From Candidatus Flexifilum breve (GTDB lineage Bacteria; Chloroflexota; Anaerolineae; Aggregatilineales; Phototrophicaceae), in contig JADKGC010000010.1 of the NCBI GenBank assembly GCA_016717205.1, forward strand, positions 186,001 through 250,000: a stretch of DNA of 64,000 nucleotides, written 5' to 3'. This document shows positions 34,468 through 41,595 of the stretch, piece after piece; the stretch's first letter is position 1, and each line of letters starts with the position of its first letter. The translations under genes and the position numbers were made by a program. The notes under the pieces are model-generated. The model saw nothing but the letters and a program-made list of their open reading frames with translations, was not told the DNA's origin and searched no databases.

Positions 34468-35151
34468 ATGACAAAACCTTCGCTCTTCATCGGCTCGTCA
34501 ACTGAGGGACTAGATATTGCTCGGGCAGTTGAGTTTCAACTACAACATGATGTCGAAACGACTATTTGGAACGAAGGGTTTTTCCAACTGGGAACCGCAA
34601 CTTTAGAGACACTTGTCAACTCTCTGGAGCGATTTGACTTCGCCGTCTTGATTCTCACTCCTGACGATTTCACCGTCAGTCGAGATGTTCCGAGCCGAAG
34701 CCCACGAGACAACGTAATGTTTGAGCTAGGGCTTTTCATGGGCTATTTAGGGCGATCAAGAACCTTTATCCTTTACGATCGCCAAGCCCAGATTAAAGTG
34801 CCATCTGATCTGGCTGGAGTTACCGCTGCGGTTTTTGACAGCTCACGCAAAGAGCCGAATTTGATCGCTTCGGTAAGCCCAGCTTGTACGCTGTTACGCG
34901 AAACCATCAAGAAACTTGGTGTGTTTGATGGCAAAGGAATGCAACGTCTACAGAAAGCAACAGATCAAGTCGAGGCGGTTTCAGACACTGTTGAACGCTT
35001 AGTGCATTTGCTAGCTCGTTCAAGGGTAGTTGAACTCGACGTAACAGCGAGAATGTTTGGTGGTCTTTTGCCTGCCGATGCACTTCAGAAAATACACGAA
35101 GATCTGGAGGAGCTTGAGGAGTCAACTCGGAAAGATAGACGATCAGAGTAG
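34468..35151 (+). CDS. TIR-like (CAP12/Pycsar-type) nucleotide-binding effector
   Basis: The 227-residue protein starts MTKPSLFIGSSTEGLDIARA and continues ETTIWNEGFF, VLILTPDDFTVSR and PRDNVMFELGLFMGYLGRSR. This is the predicted nucleotide-binding TIR-like domain (PF10137 type) used as an NAD-degrading effector in some CBASS and Pycsar systems. The Glu of MFELG is in the catalytic position. The C-terminal 70 residues are helical and may be a sensor or oligomer module. AGGACA precedes the ATG at 34468. The nuclease-like gene follows closely and might even be fused through an AAA run at 35131. Confidence 0.8.
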   Translation: MTKPSLFIGSSTEGLDIARAVEFQLQHDVETTIWNEGFFQLGTATLETLVNSLERFDFAVLILTPDDFTVSRDVPSRSPRDNVMFELGLFMGYLGRSRTFILYDRQAQIKVPSDLAGVTAAVFDSSRKEPNLIASVSPACTLLRETIKKLGVFDGKGMQRLQKATDQVEAVSDTVERLVHLLARSRVVELDVTARMFGGLLPADALQKIHEDLEELEESTRKDRRSE

Positions 35152-35275
35152 ATCAATCTTCCGGCTAAATCCAGAAATTGCTGAATCTGGCAATTCCTCT
35201 ATTATCGAGGAAGAGTACCCAAAATGGGTGAATGCTAATGCTGTAGGGCTTTTCTCTCAACTAGGAGAAGGAATC

Positions 35276-35878
35276 ATGACTGAAGAATCTCTACGGAAAT
35301 TGATTGTACGATTGCAAAAACTCGGCGAAGATGCTGTGGAGATCCAGCATGCTCTACGCACCGAAGGCATTCCCACATCGAACATTGTTAATACTGAAGA
35401 ATTGAGCGGGACTCTCAAGGTACTCAATGAGTTACTTCGAGAGCTAGAAGTCAGAAGCGCCCTTGCTCGTGTAAATTTCAAGGATGATTACTATGCATTT
35501 GTTCGAGCTATTGACGGAGACACTATCGTTGTTGAGCCACCTGAACAACTGCGGGATTGGATGAAAGACATTCATGTTCGGTTATATGGTCTTGAAACTC
35601 CAGAGATGTCAGAGGAATTAGGTTCCGAATACCAGAAACACCTCGAAGAGCTATGTGCAATTGATGGCAAAAACCGTCTCATGATTGTGTGGGAACGAGA
35701 ACGTGTTGGAACGGGATACGCGGGATTTCCATTGGCATCATTTGAGCGTGGAATAGGTCATGTCTTCTTTCAGATATCTAGTAGTCGATACTTGTATGTC
35801 AATGGACTTATGCATCTTCTGAAATACTCATCTTTGTTCCGAGCGGGGAAAATCTTCTCCGTGGGCGGCGCTATCTAA
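35276..35878 (+). CDS. Staphylococcal nuclease-like protein (frameshifted at 3' end)
   Basis: From the ATG at 35276 (GGAGAAGGA upstream) the frame gives 200 residues. An N-terminal helical part (EESLRKLIVRLQKLGEDA) is followed by YYAFVRAIDGDTIVVEPP and IHVRLYGLETPEMSEELGSE. These match the VxDGDT and VRLxGIxxPE signatures of thermonuclease/SNase domains, with Asp and Arg in the expected places. The end is out of frame: one added T at 35837 joins LLKYSSLF to PSGENLLRGRRYLNDMD and on to 36222. The frame is also open upstream to about 35148, so fusion with the TIR-like gene is possible. Confidence 0.6.
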   Translation: MTEESLRKLIVRLQKLGEDAVEIQHALRTEGIPTSNIVNTEELSGTLKVLNELLRELEVRSALARVNFKDDYYAFVRAIDGDTIVVEPPEQLRDWMKDIHVRLYGLETPEMSEELGSEYQKHLEELCAIDGKNRLMIVWERERVGTGYAGFPLASFERGIGHVFFQISSSRYLYVNGLMHLLKYSSLFRAGKIFSVGGAI

Positions 35879-35883
35879 ACGAC

Positions 35884-36222
35884 ATGGATTTGGCAAGTCC
35901 TTGGCATGGACCTTGTGCGACAGATCTGAAGTTAGGTACTGGGGTGGTCTCGCCTACAATGCAACAGATAATCACCATGCGACCGCCAGTTTGCTTGATT
36001 AGCTATCCTTCTCTTCCAAACCTTGACGCACACGATGAAAGATTTCCTGACAAACTGATGAATGCTCTGCAACGAGATTGGGAGACGCAGCATTGTCCAT
36101 TTGGAGAAGGGTTAGTGCGAAATTCTCAGCATCTACTTTCTCATGTTGTTGGGAGGAATGCGCCATCTTTCGATGTGCCGCTTACATACCTAAGTCAGTG
36201 GGCTGCACAGCTCAAGACCTAA
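35884..36222 (+). CDS. C-terminal part of the nuclease-like protein
   Basis: The 112 residues begin MDLASPWHGPCATDLKLG. The same frame is open upstream (PSGENLLRGRRYLND), which joins the end of the preceding frame after a one-base correction near 35837. No ribosome site precedes the ATG. The sequence (LMNALQRDWETQHCPFGEGL, then QHLLSHVVGRN) is not recognised. I regard it as the C-terminal domain of the gene starting at 35276. Confidence 0.45.
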   Translation: MDLASPWHGPCATDLKLGTGVVSPTMQQIITMRPPVCLISYPSLPNLDAHDERFPDKLMNALQRDWETQHCPFGEGLVRNSQHLLSHVVGRNAPSFDVPLTYLSQWAAQLKT

Positions 36223-36345
36223 CGTTTGCGGAGCTTCTCTAACAGGCAGGTGAAATAGCTGATGATGCGCTTGCGGCGCGGGTTGACGGTATTCAGCCCG
36301 ACGATGTGACCGATTGCACCGAGCTTTGCAACCGGGATCGGTGAA
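36219..36345 (-). pseudogene. Fragment of an unrecognised gene
   Basis: A short open stretch on the minus strand reads PVAKLGAIGHIVGLNTVNP then RRKRIISYFTCLLEKLRKR before a TAG. It looks like the end of a real protein, but there is no start and the frame closes upstream with TGA. It abuts the mini-element at 36387-36668, so it may be what is left of a gene interrupted there. The family is unknown. Confidence 0.35.
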
Positions 36346-36386
36346 TGTTCTAGCGGTGGTACTCAAGCATGGCTAGTTCTACCTTA

Positions 36387-36668
36387 TGGATTCCGATGTA
36401 ACTGTGGAATAGAAAAACGGTGAGTACGAGAGACTTGCTGTTTTTTTGTATCTTTTCCTCCGTAGAAAAATCCAACGTAAGTGAAGAAAAACACCACGAT
36501 TCCAATGTAACCGTAGAAAAAGTCAAGATCATGGTGAGGCAAGCACTGTGAGACAGATGGAGCAGCAACTTTGAAATGGAGAGCGGGACAAGATCCCGTC
36601 GCGCATCACACAGTTTCTATACCTTTGCTGGGACGCTAAGTTTACCTACAGTTACGTTGGAATTCACA
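36387..36668. mobile_element. Mini-transposon-like remnant inserted in the ThiF gene end
   Basis: The right end, read inward on the minus strand from 36668, is TGTGAATTCCAACGTAACTG; the left end near 36387 is TGGATTCCGATGTAACTGTG. Between them, forward copies of the same motif type occur near 36388, 36470 and 36500 (ATTCCAATGTAACCGTAG in the last), each followed by a short A run. The element is about 280 bases, has no transposase and shows no clear target duplication. The ThiF-like reading frame ends inside it. The termini resemble the end at 32311, so the two belong to related families. Confidence 0.45.
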
Positions 36669-37453
36669 CGCTCCGGTAAGTATGCCAGCAGCTCGTCCCG
36701 ACAAACGATGAGGCTCCGACTGCTGATTCCATCAAGACTCACAAACGTCATGAAGGTGCGGATGGGCTGCCGGTGAAGGAGTTTGTAGACGTAGGTGCCA
36801 ATCACTGTCGCGATCCAGTCGTTAATCAGCAAGTGCTGGTAGCCTGCATCCACGAGATCGGCACATGACGCGCCGGGTGTTGGGAGTGGACGCTCTGACG
36901 GTGGTTCCGGTTCGAGCAGCGCCGGGAAAAGCAGCCCTTCCTTCGGCAGATACGGATACTTGCCGTCGCGCCCGTCGATGAAGCGGCGCATCAGGTCAAG
37001 ATCATCCGTATTTCCAATGCAGACCTGCCCGGAATCCGCATGGTTACCCCCGGCGAGAACGACCCCTTTCATCCGGTGGACAACACGACGCGCCTCGTGA
37101 TTATCCACGCACGAAATCACCAGCGTGGAGCCGAAACGGTCAGCATGGCGTTCCGGGTCGAGCGGTTCTGCGATCCAGCCGATGTCCAGACCCAGCGCGG
37201 CATTCAGCCGTCGAGCGACGCATTCGGCTTTGAACTGCCCGATGTCCGCCGGGGCAAACAGCGCCTGCCGCCCGATGTTCTTTTCCTCCACGCGATCCGG
37301 GTCGATCAGCACCAGCGATGGCGTATGCTGCCGGGCGCGCTGCATGTCATAAAGAATGCGGGCAACGATCCGGGCAGTGGATGTGCCCGTACCGCCCACG
37401 CCCACGAGCGTGATGGTCTTGATGTGCGTATTGGGGTCAAAAATACCGTTCAT
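36617..37453 (-). CDS. ThiF/E1-like adenylating enzyme of a PRTRC-type cassette
   Basis: The 278-residue protein has the E1/ThiF Rossmann fold: TITLVGVGGTGTSTARIVAR near residue 14, then LVLIDPDRVEEKNIGRQALF and LVISCVDNHEARR. These bind ATP and activate the C-terminus of a ubiquitin-like partner. It closely fits PRTRC ThiF. The last 15 residues, after LLAYLPERV, are encoded by the inserted mini-element, so the native C-terminus is lost. Its start overlaps the E2-like gene stop as ATGA. The Ub-like gene lies at 39195-39413. Confidence 0.85.
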   Translation of the reverse strand: MNGIFDPNTHIKTITLVGVGGTGTSTARIVARILYDMQRARQHTPSLVLIDPDRVEEKNIGRQALFAPADIGQFKAECVARRLNAALGLDIGWIAEPLDPERHADRFGSTLVISCVDNHEARRVVHRMKGVVLAGGNHADSGQVCIGNTDDLDLMRRFIDGRDGKYPYLPKEGLLFPALLEPEPPSERPLPTPGASCADLVDAGYQHLLINDWIATVIGTYVYKLLHRQPIRTFMTFVSLDGISSRSLIVCRDELLAYLPERVNSNVTVGKLSVPAKV

Positions 37454-38154
37454 GGTGCCTCTCCCAGCAGGTGTGCCAGCGTTTTCTTGACGGGGATCAA
37501 ATCGGATACGGGGTACCGTTTCGCCTTTTGGGCTTCCAACGCGATCAGCTTGGTGCGAATATCCTGTGGATGGCTGCGGGATTTGCCTGAACAGGCATGA
37601 TTGCCAAAGGACGATCCGATCAACATTGACCAGTCGTCCGCCAGCGATGCGCCGCGCAAAGCATCCTCCGGCACTCGCTGCACCGTCCCCCAGCAGATCG
37701 CGCCCGAACCAAAAACGTTGGGGATCGGGGCATGAAACAGGGGAATATCGAGGTTCTCCGGACGACGTTTCACGGCAAACACGCCGTACTGGGGTGCTTT
37801 CTCGCTGGCGGTCACGCGGATCATGATCAAACCGGGCAGCGGCACGCGCAGCGCTGTCTCTGCATCGTCGAGAAATATGCCGGTCTTCTGCGGTGGACGA
37901 TACTCGATGATGGTCTTCTTCACGCCGTCCTGCCGGACAAGCAGCGTGTTTCCGCCGAGCAGACCGGTGTCAAATGTGACCTTCGCCGCCAGCGCCAGTG
38001 CAATCTGAGCCGGATCGACGGGGAATTCTTGCGTGAGGTCGCCTTCGGTCTTACGCAGCATCACGCCGAACGAGTAAAAACTGAGGGTCAGCGACGGCTG
38101 TTCCGTCAGTGCCGTCGTCAGGGCGCGTCCATGCCAATCGGATTGTCCGTTCAT
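37450..38154 (-). CDS. PRTRC protein B / E2-like protein
   Basis: From the ATG at 38154 (AAGG upstream) the protein has 234 residues. TLLVRQDGVKKTIIEYRPPQ, FLDDAETALRVPLPGLIMIR and PNVFGSGAICWGTVQRVP follow the Prok-E2_D (PRTRC protein B) pattern, with Cys in the GAICWG segment. Such proteins are predicted E2-like partners of the adjacent ThiF. The overlap of 104 bases with the upstream gene is large; either the ATG at 38063 is used or the upstream stop is misplaced by an indel. Confidence 0.65.
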   Translation of the reverse strand: MNGQSDWHGRALTTALTEQPSLTLSFYSFGVMLRKTEGDLTQEFPVDPAQIALALAAKVTFDTGLLGGNTLLVRQDGVKKTIIEYRPPQKTGIFLDDAETALRVPLPGLIMIRVTASEKAPQYGVFAVKRRPENLDIPLFHAPIPNVFGSGAICWGTVQRVPEDALRGASLADDWSMLIGSSFGNHACSGKSRSHPQDIRTKLIALEAQKAKRYPVSDLIPVKKTLAHLLGEAP

Positions 38155-38935
38155 CGAGTTTGCCTTTTCGCTTGAATTCACGATACAGATGCGCGACATT
38201 GCGCTCCAATTCGGCTTGGAGCCACGGGGTGGACTTGAGGATTTCGACACCTGCCTGCACGTCGCGCAGAATGCCCTCCGCCTCGTCGATGAGTTCGATG
38301 GCGAAGGCGATGTCATCCGGCGACCATGAGAGCGGCGGGATTTCAGCAAGCGAGTCGTCGGTCTGGTCTACAAGACTGTCCCCGGAACAGCTAAATAACC
38401 AACTGAACAGCCACCCGACCTGCCGCAGCGCTGGATCGTCCTGCTCGTGCAAACTGGCGGCTAGCGCGCGCCCGACGGGATACACACAGTCGGGAATATC
38501 GATGCTGTACGTCTCCCCTTCGGGGATGTCGATGCCGAACGGTGCGAGGATGGGGAGCAGATCCGCGTGGACGGCGTAGAAACCCGGATCTTCGAGATCG
38601 ACCCCGATGGCGTTGAGCGGCACACCCCAGCCGATGGTTTCCAAGTCGTCGAGGGGGATGCCTTTGGCGGAGATCGCCTTGCACAGCAGGCGATCCATCT
38701 CCTGATACGATGCGCCTGCCCGCAGTCGCTCAACGGCTTGGGCATAGATGTCGGGGAACGCGCCGCGTGTGACTTGCAGCGCAATCGTGAGCGGGTCGGT
38801 TTCGTAGTCGATGTCCGGCTCATCGAACGCTGCCCAGAAGGGATCGAATGTGGCGACGGCGGATGCCAGCAGCAGGAGTGAATCGGCGGTGAGCGCGACC
38901 GCGAGTTGTTGGTAGGTGGCGCTAATTGCGTTCAT
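38051..38935 (-). CDS. PRTRC protein F-like protein
   Basis: The 294-residue protein begins MNAISATYQQLAVALTADS; its start overlaps the previous stop as ATGA. WGVPLNAIGVDLEDPGFY, the IDIPDCVYPVGRALAASL segment and WLFSWLFSCSGDSLVD recall PRTRC protein F. The end overlaps the next gene by about 100 bases and its last 35 residues may be out of frame. Its role in the cassette is unknown. Confidence 0.5.
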   Translation of the reverse strand: MNAISATYQQLAVALTADSLLLLASAVATFDPFWAAFDEPDIDYETDPLTIALQVTRGAFPDIYAQAVERLRAGASYQEMDRLLCKAISAKGIPLDDLETIGWGVPLNAIGVDLEDPGFYAVHADLLPILAPFGIDIPEGETYSIDIPDCVYPVGRALAASLHEQDDPALRQVGWLFSWLFSCSGDSLVDQTDDSLAEIPPLSWSPDDIAFAIELIDEAEGILRDVQAGVEILKSTPWLQAELERNVAHLYREFKRKGKLDERTIRLAWTRPDDGTDGTAVADPQFLLVRRDAA

Positions 38936-39198
38936 AAGACGTACTCCACGATGCCGACGGCGCGAATGGGGATCGGGGTGATCTGCGCCAACTGCCGCGC
39001 CGCCGCTGTGCAGCGTCCGGTATAAGCGACGATCTCCGTCACCGCTTCGACCAACTGCGAACGGTGGATTGGTGCGGTTCCGGCGAGCAGGTGGGGCTGC
39101 GCGCACAGCAGCCCCATGCCCTTGAGTTCGACCGGCGCGATCCCCGCCAAACATGCGCGCAATTCCTCCAGTCCAAACGGAGAGCCGACCATGATCAT
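38932..39198 (-). CDS. Small unknown protein of the PRTRC-like cassette
   Basis: The predicted protein has about 88 residues (VGSPFGLEELRACLAGIAP, then AQPHLLAGTAPIHRSQLVEA). It is helical with two Cys and has no recognised family. The ATG at 39198 overlaps the Ub-like gene stop as ATGA, while the ATG at 39192 is better spaced from AAAAGG. Both neighbours overlap it, so it is cotranslated with the cassette. Confidence 0.5.
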   Translation of the reverse strand: MIMVGSPFGLEELRACLAGIAPVELKGMGLLCAQPHLLAGTAPIHRSQLVEAVTEIVAYTGRCTAAARQLAQITPIPIRAVGIVEYVL

Positions 39199-39413
39199 CC
39201 TTTTCGACCTGGGATTGCCGACCACTCTAGCACCTGCGTGCCATCGTCCAGCGTGGTCTCTCGCAGGGTCGCGTGTGCGATCTCCGGGTAGGTAATTTTG
39301 AGCGTCTCCCGAAGTTGTTCGGGATTCAGGTGGGACAGGCTGGCATCGGCAACGATGCGGGTCGCGCCGATCTTGAGGATACGTGTCGGTTGGGTCGGGT
39401 TGTGGTCAGTCAT
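39195..39413 (-). CDS. Ubiquitin-like protein (PRTRC protein C type)
   Basis: The 72-residue protein reads RILKIGATRIVADASLSHL, then NPEQLRETLKITYPEIAHA, then GTQVLEWSAIPGRKG. This is the beta-grasp Prok_Ub pattern of PRTRC protein C: a strand pair, the NPEQLR helix and YPE motif, and a final strand. It ends in GRKG rather than a double glycine, so conjugation through the C-terminus is uncertain. It is the likely partner of the E1-like and E2-like proteins downstream. Confidence 0.65.
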   Translation of the reverse strand: MTDHNPTQPTRILKIGATRIVADASLSHLNPEQLRETLKITYPEIAHATLRETTLDDGTQVLEWSAIPGRKG

Positions 39414-39442
39414 GGTGAATCATTCCTTTCGGGATAAGGGAA

Positions 39443-40135
39443 TCACAGAAGCGCAGATTGTTCGGCGGCACCGTTCGTGCCGTGATGCCCATTGCTGGAA
39501 ATAACTGGATGCTGCGGCGCTTCGAGGGTGAGCTCGTCTTCGTCGTCCGCCTCATCGATCAGCGATGTGTCGTCCGATTCGGCGGGATCGCCCGTCTGCA
39601 CGAAGTCGGTGAGCGCGAACAGCGACAGATCACGCTCGGTCAGGTGCTTCATCTTCTTTGCCAGTGCGTACACATCGTCGATACGGATCGGCGACTCGCC
39701 GTCCCATAACTTTCCGTCAATCAGCTTCCCGGCGATCAGCACCGCCTGGCGGTAAGCTGCCGCGTCGGTTTCCCCGCCCGTGATCTTGAGGTAACTGATC
39801 TTGACTGCTTTCTTGCCCTTCTTCAGCGGAATATCGACGGTTGGTTCGCTCGGTGGCGCAGGCTGCTCGACCTGCTTGCGCGGCTGTGATTTGGGTGGCG
39901 GTTGAGTCTCCGAGATGATGGGCGGATCGGCTTCGACGGCGGCGAAGGCGATGAGTGCGTCCGCGATGATCTCGGTCAGATCAGCGACGGGCTCGTAGGT
40001 GAACTGATGCACACGGGCGAGATCGCCGCGCTGCACCAGCAGTGTGCCAAGTTTGCTCTCGCTGTCTGCGTCGGGCAGAGTCAGAGTGAGCACAGTTGGA
40101 GATTGCCTAGTTGCCTCATGTTTCTTGCTTGACAT
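39443..40135 (-). CDS. PRTRC protein E-like protein
   Basis: The protein of about 230 residues has an N-terminal alpha/beta part (SPTVLTLTLPDADSESKLG), a Pro/Lys-rich linker, a second folded part (VKISYLKITGGETDAAAYRQ) and an acidic C-terminus. Its place just before the Ub-like gene and its linker composition suggest PRTRC protein E, but sequence support is weak. Two ATGs in tandem (40138 and 40135) follow AAAGGACA; the second is better spaced. Confidence 0.5.
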   Translation of the reverse strand: MSSKKHEATRQSPTVLTLTLPDADSESKLGTLLVQRGDLARVHQFTYEPVADLTEIIADALIAFAAVEADPPIISETQPPPKSQPRKQVEQPAPPSEPTVDIPLKKGKKAVKISYLKITGGETDAAAYRQAVLIAGKLIDGKLWDGESPIRIDDVYALAKKMKHLTERDLSLFALTDFVQTGDPAESDDTSLIDEADDEDELTLEAPQHPVISSNGHHGTNGAAEQSALL

Positions 40136-40210
40136 CATTGTCCTTTCTAGAAAATGAAAAACCCACCAAAGGGTGGGCTCTGTAACACTGGTTTTGATGG
40201 AGCGCACAGA

Positions 40211-40675
40211 TTATTCAGAAGGCTGTCTACAATTCCCCCAAGCGCCAATCTTTCTCAGCGTCGAGAAAATTTCCTCATGGTATTTGAGCCATCTCGCTTC
40301 AAACATTGGACCGCCAATTGCCAGCTGCTCCAATCCCCACACCATTTCATGCAACCTGAAGAAACCAGATTGACGGAGAGATTTCCGACAATCATCGCTA
40401 ACCTTCAATTGATCTAGTGGGATATCCTCCAGCTTCGTTACATCTGGCCAACAACCGAGCACTTTCAGTCGTGTTAGGATGACGTCGAAATCAACTTCGG
40501 TTAGCGGTACACCGTTATATGATAGAGGAAGAAACGCACCACAGCCGATCGATTCCTCCAAGAATTCCACGATCGCATCGATCGAATTGAAACCGCATGT
40601 TGCCAAGAGATTGACTTGCTGGTCATCAATTTCAAGTGCAGCTAATGATAGTCCAGTGTATTTAGAATCGGCCAT
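40211..40675 (-). CDS. Protein with two RNA polymerase alpha-CTD-like helical domains
   Basis: The 154-residue protein starts at an ATG with GGGAGGGGAA upstream. LAALEIDDQQVNLLATCGF and, later, LEDIPLDQLKVSDDCRKSLRQ with GGPMFEARWLKYHEEIFSTL resemble the helix-hairpin-helix fold of the alpha subunit C-terminal domain (LsxRxxNxLkraGI, then a G....EEI..L segment). Two such units could bind DNA or polymerase partners. It is more AT-rich than the neighbouring genes. Function is inferred only from this resemblance. Confidence 0.5.
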   Translation of the reverse strand: MADSKYTGLSLAALEIDDQQVNLLATCGFNSIDAIVEFLEESIGCGAFLPLSYNGVPLTEVDFDVILTRLKVLGCWPDVTKLEDIPLDQLKVSDDCRKSLRQSGFFRLHEMVWGLEQLAIGGPMFEARWLKYHEEIFSTLRKIGAWGNCRQPSE

Positions 40676-41591
40676 TTCCCCTCCCTGTTGACTCAACAGT
40701 CAATTCTAATCCAATCACATAGCACAAGTCTTTCATGAGCAGCGTGCCGCAGACGTGGCAGAAGCCGTATCCGGTTTTTGTGTTGTAGCCAAAGGAAGGG
40801 TGGCGGTCTTCATGTTTGTGCCGGGTTGGGAACGGGCACGCGCCGTTCAACCAGTCGCCGCGTGGCTTGCATCCAGACGCAAGCAGCGCATCGGCGACAC
40901 GCTGAATCGTGTCAGCATTGAGCGCGATCGGTGTACGAGTGGCGAGTGCTGACGAGTGGCGAGGTTGTAGACGATCTGCCGGCAGGTACGCCTTGAATGC
41001 TTCTAGCGGATACCGGTGTTCGTGAAGCTCGATCACTTGGCAGAGTGCATTGCCACGCATCGGCTTGGTGTTATGGCTGAGTGGCACACGCAGGCTCTGC
41101 GCGACGCTGAGATGGTCGCCGTGCAGTACAGATGCCAACCCGTGCAGTAGATGACGTGCGGTTTGCAGATCGGTGATCGACTCGTCAAGCCACCAGTAGG
41201 CGTGGTAGCCGCCGCCGCTCGCCACGATGCATGATGGCTCTGGGTCGGCGCATTGCAGCCGCCTCAGGGCTTCTGTCGAGGGATCATCGACATCGACGAA
41301 CAACGCCGGGAGCGCGACGACATCGGCTGCGCCGCCGCGCTGCCAACGGGTCAGTCCCGGACGACGCAACCCAACCGCGAAGTACGCGCCCCAACCGAGC
41401 GCATTCGCCCGGTCGAGGTCGGTTAGGGCAGCATGCACTGCAACTTTGTCATGCAGCGGAAGGTGGCGGGAGGGCGTCGCGTGCTGGCCGTCGGGATGCA
41501 AGGCGGTGAGCGTGAGACAGGCATCCGGGTACTGGGTACAGCGGGTGAGCAACGCCTCGAAGAAGGCATAGCGCTGCTCCATGTCAGGCAT
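40662..41591 (-). CDS. RepB-like primase with CHC2-type zinc finger
   Basis: From the ATG at 41591 the protein has 309 residues. PALFVDVDDPS (metal-binding acidic motif), CIVASGGGYHAYWWLDE and LRVPLSHNTKPMRG match the primase domain of the gene at 1-2505. The C-terminal part has a zinc-finger-like set (NGACPFPTRHKHEDRHPSF, then YGFCHVCGTLL), as in bacterial primases. No helicase domain is attached. It follows the methyltransferase-helicase gene by 4 bases. A start at 41582 is also possible. Confidence 0.8.
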   Translation of the reverse strand: MPDMEQRYAFFEALLTRCTQYPDACLTLTALHPDGQHATPSRHLPLHDKVAVHAALTDLDRANALGWGAYFAVGLRRPGLTRWQRGGAADVVALPALFVDVDDPSTEALRRLQCADPEPSCIVASGGGYHAYWWLDESITDLQTARHLLHGLASVLHGDHLSVAQSLRVPLSHNTKPMRGNALCQVIELHEHRYPLEAFKAYLPADRLQPRHSSALATRTPIALNADTIQRVADALLASGCKPRGDWLNGACPFPTRHKHEDRHPSFGYNTKTGYGFCHVCGTLLMKDLCYVIGLELTVESTGRGNGRF

Positions 41592-41595
41592 GGCC

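Noticed and set aside
32311..36668. One 4.36-kb transposon bounded by 32311 and 36668
   Set aside because: The termini share TGTGAATTCCA, but the internal binding motifs differ (AACTTGAGA against AACTGTAG), there is no transposase and no target duplication. Two related ends are safer.
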